This document shows positions 8,714-17,855 of a DNA stretch of 64,000 bases, in pieces; the stretch's first letter is position 1, and each line of letters begins with the position of its first letter. The translations under genes were made by a program, and so were the position numbers. The stretch covers positions 1 to 64,000 of the forward strand of contig NZ_BDBE01000054.1 in NCBI RefSeq assembly GCF_001612825.1, read 5' to 3'. The notes beneath the pieces are model-generated. The model searched no databases. It had not been told where the DNA came from and was given only the letters and a program-made list of their open reading frames with translations. Source of the stretch: Nocardia caishijiensis NBRC 108228 (lineage in GTDB: Bacteria; Actinomycetota; Actinomycetes; Mycobacteriales; Mycobacteriaceae).

Positions 8714-9811
8714 ATGCGCGATCTGCTCGGACAGGTGCTCGACCTGCTCGCCGACGGGCCGGTGGCGCTGGCCAGGATCGTCGACCGGAGCGGAGCCGGG
8801 CCGCGCGACACCGGGGCCGCGATGGTGGTCACCCCGGCGGGCCGGGTCCTCGGCTCGCTCGCGGGCGGATGCGTCGAGGCGGCCGTCCTGGCGACCGCCG
8901 AACAGGTGCTCACCGACGGCACGTCCTGTACGGAACGGTTCGCGGCGGCCGACGAGCTCACCGTCGGACTGCCGTGCGGCGGGGAGATCGAGGTCTTCGT
9001 CGAACGGCTCGACCACGCCGACCTGCCGCTGTTGCGCGAGCTGCGGTCAGCGCTGGACGCACACCAGCCGATCGCCTACGCGACGACTCTGGAAGCCACC
9101 CCCGATCGTCGCCTCCTGCGACCCGGGCAGATCACCCCGTGGCGCGATCTCGATCAGGATGCCGCCGCCCTGCTCACCGCGGGCCGCAACGGCTCGGTCG
9201 GCGCCGAGGACTGCACCCCGGCCGCCGCGACCCGCCCCCGAACCTTCGTCCAGGTCTTCCGTTCCCCCGCCCGGATGATCCTGGCGGGCGCCAACGACTA
9301 CACCCGCGCCCTCGCCACGGCGGCCACCCAGCTCGGCTACCGCGTCACCGTGGTCGATGCCCGCGAGACCTTCACCACACCGGCGCTCTTTCCCGCCGCC
9401 GACGAGGTGGTCGTCGACTGGCCACACCGCTACCTCGCCGCCGAGGCCGCGGCGGATCGCGTCGACGACCGTACGGTCGTGTGCGTCCTCACCCACGACC
9501 CCAAATTCGACGTGCCGATGCTGACCGCCGCGCTCGCCCTTCCCACGATCGGCTTCATCGGCGCCCTCGGCTCCCGCCGAGCTCACACCGATCGCGTCGC
9601 CCGCCTCCGCGAACAGAACCTGTCCCCCGCGTCCATCAGCCGCATCCACAGCCCCCTCGGCCTGGACCTGGGCGCGCACACCCCGGCCGAAACCGCCGTT
9701 TCGATCCTCGCCGAGATCCTGGCCGCCCGAACCGACGCCTCGGCACGCCCCCTCTCCACCCTGACCGGCCCCATCCACGCCGAGCCGAGCACGCGACCAC
9801 CACGCGAATGA
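8714..9811 (+). CDS. XdhC/CoxI family protein
   Basis: XdhC-type proteins bind molybdenum cofactor and insert its sulfurated form into xanthine dehydrogenase-like enzymes. The 365-aa protein has the N-terminal XdhC domain with the diagnostic GSLAGGCVEAAV around residue 50 and LPCGGEIEVFVE near 90, then a variable linker. A C-terminal Rossmann domain follows from about residue 190 (RMILAGANDYTRAL, VTVVDARETF, ALGSRRAHTDR). No xanthine dehydrogenase or CO dehydrogenase genes are present here, so its client must be encoded elsewhere. ATG 8714 sits behind a GGTGGG sequence. Confidence 0.85.
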   Translation: MRDLLGQVLDLLADGPVALARIVDRSGAGPRDTGAAMVVTPAGRVLGSLAGGCVEAAVLATAEQVLTDGTSCTERFAAADELTVGLPCGGEIEVFVERLDHADLPLLRELRSALDAHQPIAYATTLEATPDRRLLRPGQITPWRDLDQDAAALLTAGRNGSVGAEDCTPAAATRPRTFVQVFRSPARMILAGANDYTRALATAATQLGYRVTVVDARETFTTPALFPAADEVVVDWPHRYLAAEAAADRVDDRTVVCVLTHDPKFDVPMLTAALALPTIGFIGALGSRRAHTDRVARLREQNLSPASISRIHSPLGLDLGAHTPAETAVSILAEILAARTDASARPLSTLTGPIHAEPSTRPPRE

Positions 9812-9827
9812 CCGCCACGTCGGCCGC

Positions 9828-10496
9828 TCAGTTGCGTGGTCCGACGCAGACGACGAAATCGCGTTCGGTGTGGGCGTGCAGCGTCGTCGGCAGCCCGGCG
9901 CAGTCGGAGGCATCCGCGGGATCCGACGCCGAGCCGACCACTTTGCGCAACACCCGTCCCGCCGCCGCAGGGTCGGAGCACGCGACCTTCTGCCAGCGAA
10001 CCTCGTCACGGAACCAACCGACCGTCATCGGGCCGACACATTGCCCGGCGGTGACCCGCTGCATCGACTCCTCGACAGCGACCTGGTCACGCAGGTACAC
10101 CGTGTACACGATTCCGAGCACGGCGAGAAACGGGATGGCGAACCCGAGAGCACCGACCCGCCGGAACAGTGGTTTGCCCGGGTCCATCGGCCGCTGCCCC
10201 CACGCGGTCTCGGGCGGGGGCAGAGCGGCGATATGACGACGGGTCCTGGCGTTGACGACGAATCCACCCAGGTTGTAGAACAGCGATTGCACGCCCCACC
10301 ACCCGAACCACGCGCTGCCGACGGTGATCTCGCGGTAGGTCGCCAACCCGCAGTCGCGACAGAACGGGCCTTCCTCCGTCGTTTCGACTCGGAAGAGGAG
10401 CAGACCCCAGTGCCCGACGAGATCCACATCGATGGCCGGTGACGCTCCGCAATGCCGACACCGGACGCAGCCGTTCCACTGAACCTCCGACACCAC
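9828..10496 (-). CDS. Membrane protein with zinc-ribbon-like N-terminus
   Basis: Unrecognised single-membrane-span protein. Two cysteine pairs (CRHCG and, about 35 residues later, CRDCG) suggest a cytoplasmic zinc ribbon. A hydrophobic stretch WFGWWGVQSLFYNLGGF may dip into the membrane, and a clear helix (VGALGFAIPFLAVLGIVYTVYL) lies near the middle. The C-terminal part contains AGQCVGP, a VACSDP motif and DFVVCVGPRN, which resembles the disulfide-bonded modules of actinobacterial LppU-type proteins. GTG 10496 is preferred for its GGGAGAAG ribosome binding site; TTG 10538 would add 14 residues. It converges with xdhC. Confidence 0.6.
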   Translation of the reverse strand: MVSEVQWNGCVRCRHCGASPAIDVDLVGHWGLLLFRVETTEEGPFCRDCGLATYREITVGSAWFGWWGVQSLFYNLGGFVVNARTRRHIAALPPPETAWGQRPMDPGKPLFRRVGALGFAIPFLAVLGIVYTVYLRDQVAVEESMQRVTAGQCVGPMTVGWFRDEVRWQKVACSDPAAAGRVLRKVVGSASDPADASDCAGLPTTLHAHTERDFVVCVGPRN

Positions 10497-10568
10497 TGAA
10501 CTTCTTCTCCCGCACGCTGATTCACCAGAACCGGCCAACAGTACGGATCAACAGCGGCGTGAGCAAGG

Positions 10569-10601
10569 GGCCCGCCTCTTCGTCGGACGAGGAGGCGGGC
10601 C
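10569..10601 (-). terminator. Hairpin downstream of gpgS
   Basis: A 10-bp stem GGCCCGCCTC / GAGGCGGGCC closes a 13-nt loop just after the gpgS stop codon. There is no strong T tract, so its activity as a terminator is uncertain. Confidence 0.5.
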
Positions 10602-10608
10602 GGGTGGG

Positions 10609-11547
10609 TCAGGCGGCGACTTGTTCGGGGCGAAGGGTTTTCATCGGGGGGCGGTCGTCGAGGGAGACCTCGGTGGTGTGGGGGATGAATTCGCCCGCGA
10701 TGAGGGGGAATTGGGTGAGGGGTGCGCCGGAGTCGGGGACGCCGCTGCGGCGCAGGGCGGTGCCGAGGATCTGGCGACTCATCACACCCAGGTCGGACAG
10801 GGGGCGGTTGCGGTGGGTGCGCACGCCGAGGTTCACCTGGGTGATGGCGTCGAGGCCGAGGCGGTCGTAGGTGTCGAGCAGCAGGCCGATCTCCACGCCG
10901 TAGCCGGGGGCGAAGGGGACGGCCGTGAGCAGTTCGCGGGTGCCCGCGTATTCGCCGCCGAGCGGTTGCAGCACCTGGACCAGTTCGGGACGCAGCGCCG
11001 CCAGCAGGGGCCGGGCGACCAGCTCGGTGACACGGCCGCCGCCGTTGGCGTCGACGGACTCGCCCTGCCGCAGCGGGCGCCGGTAGTAGGCCTTGGACAG
11101 GTGGGTGCCGGGCATGGTGAGCAGCGGACCGAGCAGCTTGGGTACGAACGCCGGGTCGGGGTCGATGAGATCGGAATCGACGAAGGCGATGAGATCACCG
11201 GTGGTGCAGGCCAGCGACCGCCACAGCGCCTCGCCCTTGCCCGCGACGGGTTCGAGTTCGGGTACGGCCTCCTCCCGGCTCACCACCTCGGCGCCCGCGC
11301 GGCGGGCCCGTTCGGCGGTGGCATCGGTCGACCCGGAGTCGAGCACGACCAGTTCGTCGACCAGGGTGCCGAGCAGCGGCCGGATGCTGGCCACGACGTC
11401 GGCGACGGTGTCCTGTTCGTTGAGAGCGGGCAGCACGACCGAAACCGTGCGTCCCGCTTTGGCGGCGACCAGGTCGCCGACCGTCCAGTCAGGGGTGTCC
11501 CAGGTGTGGGTAGTGGCCCAGGCGGGCTCGCGGTGTTGGATTTTCAT
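10609..11547 (-). CDS. gpgS: Glucosyl-3-phosphoglycerate synthase
   Basis: GpgS (GT81) transfers glucose from UDP-glucose to 3-phosphoglycerate, the first step of methylglucose lipopolysaccharide synthesis, which in mycolata modulates fatty acid synthesis. The 312-aa protein shows the GT-A nucleotide-binding start VSVVLPALNEQDTV, the metal-binding DSD in DLIAFVDSDLIDPDPAF, and the acceptor segment ending in GYGVEIGLLLDTY. ATG 11547 overlaps the folP2 stop by ATGA, so the two are translationally coupled. The gene order matches Rv1208 to Rv1205. Confidence 0.93.
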   Translation of the reverse strand: MKIQHREPAWATTHTWDTPDWTVGDLVAAKAGRTVSVVLPALNEQDTVADVVASIRPLLGTLVDELVVLDSGSTDATAERARRAGAEVVSREEAVPELEPVAGKGEALWRSLACTTGDLIAFVDSDLIDPDPAFVPKLLGPLLTMPGTHLSKAYYRRPLRQGESVDANGGGRVTELVARPLLAALRPELVQVLQPLGGEYAGTRELLTAVPFAPGYGVEIGLLLDTYDRLGLDAITQVNLGVRTHRNRPLSDLGVMSRQILGTALRRSGVPDSGAPLTQFPLIAGEFIPHTTEVSLDDRPPMKTLRPEQVAA

Positions 11548-12410
11548 GCCAGACCTCGCAGAGTTCGTGCGGGGGGCCGGATGCCCTGGATCGCGGCGAT
11601 CATGTCCACGACCCGCCGGGTTTCGGCGACTTCGTGGACCCGGAAGACCCGAGCGCCCGCGGCGGCCGACCATGCGGTTGCCGCCAGTGTGCCCTCGACC
11701 CTTTCCGTCAGACCTACCCCTAGAGTCTCCCCGATAAAGTCCTTGTTGCTCAGGGCCATCAGGACTGGCCATCCGGTTTTTACGAGACTGTCGATTCCGC
11801 GCAACAACTCGAGCCCGTGATAGGTGTTTTTTCCGAAATCGTGGGTGGGATCGATCACGATTCCGTCGCGGCGCACCCCGGCGGCGGCCGCGCGGTCGGC
11901 CGCGGCGGCCACGGTGGCGGTCACCTCGGCCACCACGTCGGCGTAGCGGACCCGGTGCGGGCGGGTGCGCGGCACGGCGCCACCGGTGTGGCTGCAGACG
12001 ATGCCGACGCCCAGCTCGGCGGCCACGTGCACGAGCTCGGGGTCGGCTCCGGCCCAGGTGTCGTTCACGAGGTCGGCGCCTGCCGCCACGGCGTCCCTGG
12101 CCACCGCGCCGCGCCAGGTGTCCACACTGATCAACAGGTCCGGGTACTTCTCGCGAATCGCCGCGACGAACGGAACCACCCGTCGCGTTTCCTCGGCGGC
12201 GTCGACGGTGTCACCCGGCCCGGCCTTCACACCCCCGATGTCGACCAGGTCGGCGCCTTCGTCGACGGCGCGGGTGACGCGGTCCATCGCGGCCCGGTCG
12301 GTGAAGGTGGCGCCCCGGTCGTAGAACGAGTCGGGCGTGCGGTTCACGATCGCCATCACCAGCGCGCGATCGGTCGGCACGGGCCGACCACAGAAGGTGG
12401 TTTCCGGCAT
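11544..12410 (-). CDS. folP2: Dihydropteroate synthase-like protein FolP2
   Basis: A 288-aa pterin-binding TIM barrel of the dihydropteroate synthase family. The pterin-site signature is present near the start (MAIVNRTPDSFYDRG) with a DIGGVKAGPG segment and an SVDTWRG strand. In mycobacteria the FolP2 paralogue next to gpgS does not replace FolP1 in folate synthesis, and its real substrate is unknown; the same caution applies here because the neighbourhood is identical. It lies 2 nt after fadD6 and overlaps gpgS by 4 nt. Confidence 0.88.
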   Translation of the reverse strand: MPETTFCGRPVPTDRALVMAIVNRTPDSFYDRGATFTDRAAMDRVTRAVDEGADLVDIGGVKAGPGDTVDAAEETRRVVPFVAAIREKYPDLLISVDTWRGAVARDAVAAGADLVNDTWAGADPELVHVAAELGVGIVCSHTGGAVPRTRPHRVRYADVVAEVTATVAAAADRAAAAGVRRDGIVIDPTHDFGKNTYHGLELLRGIDSLVKTGWPVLMALSNKDFIGETLGVGLTERVEGTLAATAWSAAAGARVFRVHEVAETRRVVDMIAAIQGIRPPARTLRGLA

Positions 12411-12412
12411 CG

Positions 12413-14179
12413 CTATCGCGGAGCTCTACCCGCGGCGACATCGTCGGCGTAGTCGTCGTAGGCCGGAACGTAGCCCTCGGTCGGGCCGCTGAGCACATAC
12501 AGCTGCCCTTCGGCGTCGGCGGCGTAGCCCTGCTTGCGAAGTTCTACCTTGCGGCTCTTGAAGGTGGAGGTCTGCTCGAGTTCGGCGACCACCCGCACGA
12601 ACAGCGGGACCGCGTAGAGCGGCAGCCGCTCGTAGACGGTGCCCGCCAGCCCCTTGCCGTCGAACTCGGCGTCGGGGCGCAGGGTGATCGCGGCCATGCC
12701 CGCCTTGCCGTCGGTGCCGGGGATGTCGACGCCGAACACCACCGCCTGCTCGACGCTCGGGTGCTGATCGAGCGCGCCCTCCACCTCGGTGGTCGCGACG
12801 TTCTCGCCCTTCCAGCGGAAGGTGTCACCGAGCCGGTCGACGAACGCGATGTGCCAGAAGTGCTGATCGCGCACCAGGTCGCCGGTGTCGAACCAGCAGT
12901 CGCCCTTCTTGAATCCGTCGCGGACCAGCTTGGATTCGGACGCTTTCGCGTCGGTGTAGCCGTCGAAGGGCTGACGGTTGTTCACCTTCGCCAGCAGCAG
13001 TCCGACCCCGCCGGAACGCACCCGCCGCAGTTTGCCGTTCGCGCCCCGGCGCGGCTCACCGGTCTCGTCGTCGTATTCGACCACCGCGTACGGCAGCGGG
13101 CACAGCCCGGCCGTGCGGTCCACACCGAAGGCGTTGACGAACGCCAGCGGCGCCTCGCTCGACCCGTAGAACTCCACCACCCGGTCGATGCCGAAGCGGC
13201 GCCGGAACTCGTCCCACAGTTCCGGTCGCAGCCCGTTGCCGACGACGAGCCGTACCCGGTTGTTCTCCTCGCCGGGCCGCACTGGCTGGTTGAGCAGGTA
13301 GCGGCACAGCTCACCGATGTAGATGAAGGCCGTCGCCTTCTCGCGGTCGATCTCGGCCCAGAATCCCGAGGCGGAGAACTTCCGCGCGAGCACGTAGGTC
13401 GACTCGCCCGCGAGCACCGCCGACAGCGCCACCGTGAGCGCATTGTTGTGGTACAGCGGCAGGCAGCAGTACAGCGCGTCGTCGGCGCGCAACCGCACGC
13501 CGAGCCCGCCGAGCCCGGCCATGCTCTTGGCCCAGCGCAGATGCGTCATCACGCTGGCCTTCGGCATGCCGGTGGTGCCGGAGGTGAAGATCAGGAACGC
13601 GCGTTCGCCCGCCGTCACCTGCTCACAGACCGCCGGGTCGGAAGCCGTTGCGCCACGCGCGGATTCGGCGAGCTCCTCGGACATCAGCACGTTCGCCGGT
13701 GCCTCGGGCAGCGAATCGAGCGCTTCCAGGCATTCCTCGCCGACCACGACCAGCACGCTGTCGAGCAGACCGATGCTGTGGGCCAGCACCTGATCGCGCT
13801 GGTTGTAGTTGAGCAACCCGACGGTGGCGCCGAGTTTGAGCATCGCGAGGACCGTGAACAGCGTCTCGGGGCGGTTGGTCATGAGCACGCCGACCACGTC
13901 ACCGCGATCGACGCCGCGCGCGGAAAGCACTGCGGCGTACCGGTTCACCTCGCTGTTGGCGGCGCGGTAGGTGTAGGAGCGGCCTTCGAAGCGCAGGAAC
14001 ACCCGGTCGGGGCGCCGGTGGGCGAGCCGCTGGAAGTACTTGCCGATGGACGCTTTGTCCTTGGGCCCCACCAGCATTCCCGGCGCGTTGCGCAGCATGC
14101 GCGGTGCGTCCATCGCCATCCCCGGCAGCTTCTTGGCCAGGTCGAACACGCTGACGGTGTCGCGGGCGTCGTTGCTCAC
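12413..14179 (-). CDS. fadD6: Long-chain acyl-CoA synthetase FadD6
   Basis: AMP-forming fatty acyl-CoA ligase of the very-long-chain/FATP type. The 588-aa protein has the P-loop motif LIFTSGTTGMPKASV, the FYGSSEAPLAFVN adenine-binding motif, the hinge region CWFDTGDLVRDQ, and RWKGENVATTEVE of the C-terminal domain. GTG 14179 follows TAGGAG. It is the second gene of a compact LOG-fadD6-folP2-gpgS run (gaps of 9 nt, 2 nt and a 4-nt overlap), suggesting co-expression of lipid activation with glucosylglycerate synthesis. Substrate chain length is not deducible here. Confidence 0.9.
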   Translation of the reverse strand: MSNDARDTVSVFDLAKKLPGMAMDAPRMLRNAPGMLVGPKDKASIGKYFQRLAHRRPDRVFLRFEGRSYTYRAANSEVNRYAAVLSARGVDRGDVVGVLMTNRPETLFTVLAMLKLGATVGLLNYNQRDQVLAHSIGLLDSVLVVVGEECLEALDSLPEAPANVLMSEELAESARGATASDPAVCEQVTAGERAFLIFTSGTTGMPKASVMTHLRWAKSMAGLGGLGVRLRADDALYCCLPLYHNNALTVALSAVLAGESTYVLARKFSASGFWAEIDREKATAFIYIGELCRYLLNQPVRPGEENNRVRLVVGNGLRPELWDEFRRRFGIDRVVEFYGSSEAPLAFVNAFGVDRTAGLCPLPYAVVEYDDETGEPRRGANGKLRRVRSGGVGLLLAKVNNRQPFDGYTDAKASESKLVRDGFKKGDCWFDTGDLVRDQHFWHIAFVDRLGDTFRWKGENVATTEVEGALDQHPSVEQAVVFGVDIPGTDGKAGMAAITLRPDAEFDGKGLAGTVYERLPLYAVPLFVRVVAELEQTSTFKSRKVELRKQGYAADAEGQLYVLSGPTEGYVPAYDDYADDVAAGRAPR

Positions 14180-14188
14180 GTCGATCTC

Positions 14189-14740
14189 CTACCCTCGGGC
14201 CGCGGCCGGTGTCAACGCGGCGAACGCGGCTGGCAGGTCGGCGGCCACGACGATGCGGTCGCGCGCCTGCTGTGTGACAATCTTGCGCTCGAACAGCTCG
14301 TCCAACCAGCCGAACAGGCCACCGTAGAAGCCGCCCGCGTCGAGCACGACCACGGGTTTGGTGTGTTCACCCAGGTAGCCGCCGGTCCAGGTTTCGAAGA
14401 ACTCCTCGAGTGTCCCGACGCCGCCGGGCAGGGTGAGGAAGGCGTCGGCGCGTTCCTCCATCAGCTGTTTGCGCTGGCGCATGGTGTCGGTGACGAGCAG
14501 TTCGTCGGCGTCGACATCGGCGACCTCGCGGTGCACCAGATGCTTGGGGATCACCCCGACCGTGTGCGCGCCGCCCGCCCGCGCGGCCACCGCGACCGCG
14601 CCCATCATCGACACCCGGCCGCCGCCGGACACCAGTTGCCAACCGCGACGGGCGATTTCGGTACCGACCTGGGTGGCCAGGTCGATCAGTTCCGGTTCGG
14701 TCGTGCTTGCCGAGCAGTAGACGCAGATCGAGTAGCTCAC
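14189..14740 (-). CDS. LOG-family phosphoribohydrolase (Rv1205-like)
   Basis: LOG proteins hydrolyse adenosine-type nucleoside 5'-monophosphates and release free bases such as cytokinins; the M. tuberculosis homologue Rv1205 produces cytokinins and accumulates when the proteasome fails. The 183-aa Rossmann-like protein begins SYSICVYCSAST and carries LVSGGGRVSMMGAV and the catalytic signature LPGGVGTLEEFFE. GTG 14740 overlaps the stop of the preceding LOG-like gene by GTGA. Whether cytokinin is the true product in this organism is unknown. Confidence 0.85.
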   Translation of the reverse strand: MSYSICVYCSASTTEPELIDLATQVGTEIARRGWQLVSGGGRVSMMGAVAVAARAGGAHTVGVIPKHLVHREVADVDADELLVTDTMRQRKQLMEERADAFLTLPGGVGTLEEFFETWTGGYLGEHTKPVVVLDAGGFYGGLFGWLDELFERKIVTQQARDRIVVAADLPAAFAALTPAAARG

Positions 14741-15540
14741 CACTGGTCCTCGGTGCCGAGCCGTTCGATGTCGGCGCCGCGCCCGCCGGTCGCCTCCTTG
14801 ACGATGCGCACCACGTCTTCGACGCTGTCGGTGACCTGGATGAGGTCGATATCCTCCGGCGAGATCTTGCCCGACCCGGCCAGCGAAGTACGCATCCACT
14901 CCACCAGCCCGGACCAGTAGGCCGTGCCGAACAGGATGATCGGGAAGCGGGTGATCTTGCGGGTCTGCACCAGGGTGAGTGCCTCGAACAGTTCGTCGAG
15001 GGTGCCGAAACCGCCGGGCAGACAGACGAAGGCCTGCGAGTACTTCACGAACATCGTCTTGCGGACGAAGAAGTAGCGAAAGTTGATCCCCAGGTCCACC
15101 CAGTCGTTGAGACCCTGTTCGAACGGCAGCTCGATGCCGAGCCCGATCGAGTACCCGCCCGCTTCCGACGACCCACGGTTGGCGGCTTCCATGGCACCGG
15201 GGCCGCCGCCGGTGATGATGGCGAAACCGGCGTCGGTGAGCGCCGAGCCGATCGCCCGTCCCGCCGCGTACTCGGGGTGGTCCACCGGCGTGCGGGCCGA
15301 GCCGAACACCGTGACGGCGGGCGGCACCTCGGCCAGCGCGCCGAAGCCCTCGACGAACTCGGCCTGGATCCGCAGCACCCGCCACGGATCGGTGTGCACC
15401 CAGTCGCTGTCCTGCCGGGTGTCGAGAAGATTGCGGTCCGCGGTCCGTGCTCCCGGCTTGCGTTCGCGCCGGAACATCACCGGCCCCCGGAACTTCGGTT
15501 TGGCCTTCCCCACCTGTTCATCCACGGAATCGCTCGACAT
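14737..15540 (-). CDS. TIGR00730-type Rossmann protein, second LOG paralogue
   Basis: A 267-aa relative of the LOG protein encoded immediately downstream. It has an N-terminal extension of about 75 residues, then VTVFGSARTP, IITGGGPGAMEAANRG and LPGGFGTLDELFEALTLVQ, so both phosphate-binding and catalytic motifs are intact. It probably also acts on a nucleotide; a separate substrate is likely given the divergence. ATG 15540 stands 7 nt after TAGCGT; GTG 15549 is an alternative. It follows dapE by 10 nt. Confidence 0.82.
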   Translation of the reverse strand: MSSDSVDEQVGKAKPKFRGPVMFRRERKPGARTADRNLLDTRQDSDWVHTDPWRVLRIQAEFVEGFGALAEVPPAVTVFGSARTPVDHPEYAAGRAIGSALTDAGFAIITGGGPGAMEAANRGSSEAGGYSIGLGIELPFEQGLNDWVDLGINFRYFFVRKTMFVKYSQAFVCLPGGFGTLDELFEALTLVQTRKITRFPIILFGTAYWSGLVEWMRTSLAGSGKISPEDIDLIQVTDSVEDVVRIVKEATGGRGADIERLGTEDQW

Positions 15541-15547
15541 GCCCTCC

Positions 15548-15553
15548 ACGCTA
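15548..15553 (-). promoter_or_regulatory. -10 element before the second LOG gene
   Basis: TAGCGT on the minus strand, overlapping the dapE stop codon, is followed by 7 nt and ATG 15540. Confidence 0.4.
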
Positions 15554-16651
15554 CTGGGACCGCCCGGTGAGGTAGGTGCGCAGCATGGCGGTGACGGCGG
15601 TGATCTGGCTGAGCGGGACGTGTTCGTCGCGCTTGTGGGCGAGGTTCGGGTCGCCGGGGCCGAAGTTCACGGCGGGAATGCCACGGGCGGCGAAGCGCGA
15701 GACGTCGGTCCAGCCGTACTTCGCGCGCACGCCCCCGCCGCCGTGGGCGTTGACCGAGTCGATGAGGCTGCGGGCGGCCGGTGCGGTGAGCCCGGGCAGT
15801 GCGCCGGGCGAGGAGTCGGTGACCTGGAAACCCACGTCGAGCCCGTCGAAGACCTCGCGCACGTGGGCGACGGCCTGCTCGACGGTGCGGTCGGGGGCGT
15901 AGCGGAAGTTCACGTCCACCTCGGCCACGTCGGGCACCACATTGCCCGCGACGCCACCGGAGACGCGCACCGCCGAGAGCCCCTCGCGATAGACGCAGCC
16001 GTCGATGTCGACCTGACGTGCCTCGTAGGCGGCCAACCGTTCCAGTACCGGCGCCAGCGCGTGAATCGCGTTCTCCCCCAGCCACGCCCGCGCCGAATGC
16101 GCCCGCACACCCGAGGTGCTCAGCCGCACCCGCAGCGTGCCCTGGCACCCCGCCTCGATCCAACCGCCCGACGGTTCGCCGAGCACGGCGAGGTCGCCGT
16201 CGAGCCAGTCGGGCATGTCGCGTTCGATGTGGTTGAGGCCGTTGAACTCGGCGGCGATCTCCTCGCCGTCGTAGAAGATGAGGGTGAGGTCGTGGGCCGG
16301 GTCGGTGATGGTGGCGGCCAGGTGCAGGAACACCGCGTCACCGGACTTCATGTCGACGGTGCCGCAGCCGAACAGCACCGGCTCGCCGTCCACCTCGGCG
16401 GGCCTGCTCGGCACGTTGTCGGCGATGGGCACCGTGTCCAGGTGCCCGGCCAGGATCACCCGGGTCGGCAGGCCGAGGGTGGTGCGCGCCAGCACCACAT
16501 TGCCGTGCCGCTTGATCTCGAAGCCGGTGGTCTGATCGCGCAACGCCTGCTCGACCAGATCCGCGATGGCGGCCTCGTCGCGGGAAACGCTCGGGACATC
16601 GACCAGGGCGGCGGTCAACTGGATCGGGTCGGCGCGCAAATCGAGAGTCAC
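15551..16651 (-). CDS. dapE: Succinyl-diaminopimelate desuccinylase
   Basis: DapE removes succinate from N-succinyl-L,L-diaminopimelate in lysine and peptidoglycan precursor synthesis. The 366-aa M20 metallopeptidase shows the first metal motif AGHLDTVP, then FGCGTVDMKSGDAVFLHLA, and the catalytic acid pair in FYDGEEIAAEFNG. The dimerisation domain occupies the middle, and the last metal-binding His lies in the C-terminal DEHVPLSQ. GTG 16651 lies 6 nt after TAGTCT. dapD is divergent from it, so two steps of one pathway share the 118-nt control region. Confidence 0.94.
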   Translation of the reverse strand: MTLDLRADPIQLTAALVDVPSVSRDEAAIADLVEQALRDQTTGFEIKRHGNVVLARTTLGLPTRVILAGHLDTVPIADNVPSRPAEVDGEPVLFGCGTVDMKSGDAVFLHLAATITDPAHDLTLIFYDGEEIAAEFNGLNHIERDMPDWLDGDLAVLGEPSGGWIEAGCQGTLRVRLSTSGVRAHSARAWLGENAIHALAPVLERLAAYEARQVDIDGCVYREGLSAVRVSGGVAGNVVPDVAEVDVNFRYAPDRTVEQAVAHVREVFDGLDVGFQVTDSSPGALPGLTAPAARSLIDSVNAHGGGGVRAKYGWTDVSRFAARGIPAVNFGPGDPNLAHKRDEHVPLSQITAVTAMLRTYLTGRSQ

Positions 16652-16657
16652 ATATCG

Positions 16658-16663
16658 AGACTA
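16658..16663 (-). promoter_or_regulatory. -10 element of dapE (leaderless)
   Basis: TAGTCT on the minus strand is followed by 6 nt and GTG 16651. Confidence 0.5.
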
Positions 16664-16769
16664 GTACGCCGGTACGACACTGTGTCCTGGTGCGGGAATC
16701 GGACCGGGTGGTCCATCGCACAGCCCCCGCGCCACCTCGACCTGGACCGAGACGGCAAAATGTGGTCCC

Positions 16770-17720
16770 GTGAGCACTCAAGGAGCAAGCGCAGTCGGTA
16801 TCGCCACCATCACCTCGGACGGCACCGTCCTCGACACCTGGTACCCGAGCCCGGAGCTGGGCGAGTTCACCGAGACCGGCTCGCGGCGCCTGGACGCGGC
16901 CGACGCACCGGAGTTCGCCGACCTGCTCGGCCCCGACAAGGCGCGCGGCGTCGAGGTGGTCGCGGTGCGCACCACCATCGCCGACCTGTCGGCGGCCCCC
17001 ACCGACGCCCACGACGTGTACCTGCGCCTGCACCTGCTCTCGCACCGCCTCGTCCAGCCGCACGGCCTGAGTCTGGACGGCCAGTTCGGCCTGCTCAGCA
17101 ATGTGGTGTGGACCAACCACGGTCCGTGCGCGGTGGAGGGTTTCGAGCAGACCCGGATCAAACTGCGCGCCCGCGGCCCGGTCACCGTGTACAGCATCGA
17201 CAAGTTTCCCCGCATGGTCGACTACGTGGTGCCCTCGGGCGTGCGTATCGGCGACGCCGACCGTGTCCGGCTCGGCGCGCACCTGGCCTCGGGGACAACC
17301 GTCATGCACGAGGGCTTCGTCAACTTCAACGCGGGCACCCTGGGCAACTCGATGGTCGAGGGCCGTATCTCGGCCGGTGTCGTGGTCGGCGACGGCTCCG
17401 ACATCGGTGGCGGCGCCTCGACCATGGGCACCCTGTCCGGTGGCGGAACCACCGTCATCTCGGTCGGTGAGCGCAGCCTGCTCGGCGCCAACGCCGGTCT
17501 CGGTATCCCGCTCGGCAACGACTGCGTGCTCGAGGCGGGCCTGTACCTGACCGCGGGCACCAAGGTGACCGCGCCCGACGGCACCGTGGTCAAGGCCGCG
17601 ACGCTGGCCGGACAGAACAATCTGCTGTTCCGTCGCAATTCGACCACCGGCGCGGTGGAAGTGGTGCCGCGCTTGGGCACCGGTATCGAACTCAATGCCG
17701 CGCTGCACGCCAACGACTGA
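16770..17720 (+). CDS. dapD: Tetrahydrodipicolinate N-succinyltransferase
   Basis: DapD transfers succinyl from succinyl-CoA to tetrahydrodipicolinate, the committing step of the succinylase lysine branch. The 316-aa protein is of the long actinobacterial type: an N-terminal globular part of about 140 residues followed by a left-handed beta-helix with hexapeptide repeats (VRIGDADRVRLGAHLASGT, then GTLGNSMVEGRISAGVVVG) and GLGIPLGNDCVLEAG. GTG 16770 is preceded by CAAAAT 8 nt away, a weak leaderless candidate. Confidence 0.94.
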   Translation: MSTQGASAVGIATITSDGTVLDTWYPSPELGEFTETGSRRLDAADAPEFADLLGPDKARGVEVVAVRTTIADLSAAPTDAHDVYLRLHLLSHRLVQPHGLSLDGQFGLLSNVVWTNHGPCAVEGFEQTRIKLRARGPVTVYSIDKFPRMVDYVVPSGVRIGDADRVRLGAHLASGTTVMHEGFVNFNAGTLGNSMVEGRISAGVVVGDGSDIGGGASTMGTLSGGGTTVISVGERSLLGANAGLGIPLGNDCVLEAGLYLTAGTKVTAPDGTVVKAATLAGQNNLLFRRNSTTGAVEVVPRLGTGIELNAALHAND

Positions 17721-17855
17721 ATTCCGCATTCGGCAATATCGCATATATTGCGGTTTCTTGACGACGGGTATCCCGGTGCGGCAAGGCATTTCACGTCCGA
17801 TAGCTTGAATTCGCCACCCCAGCCGGGGGGCTTTCGAATGTGGAGGGATTCAAGA

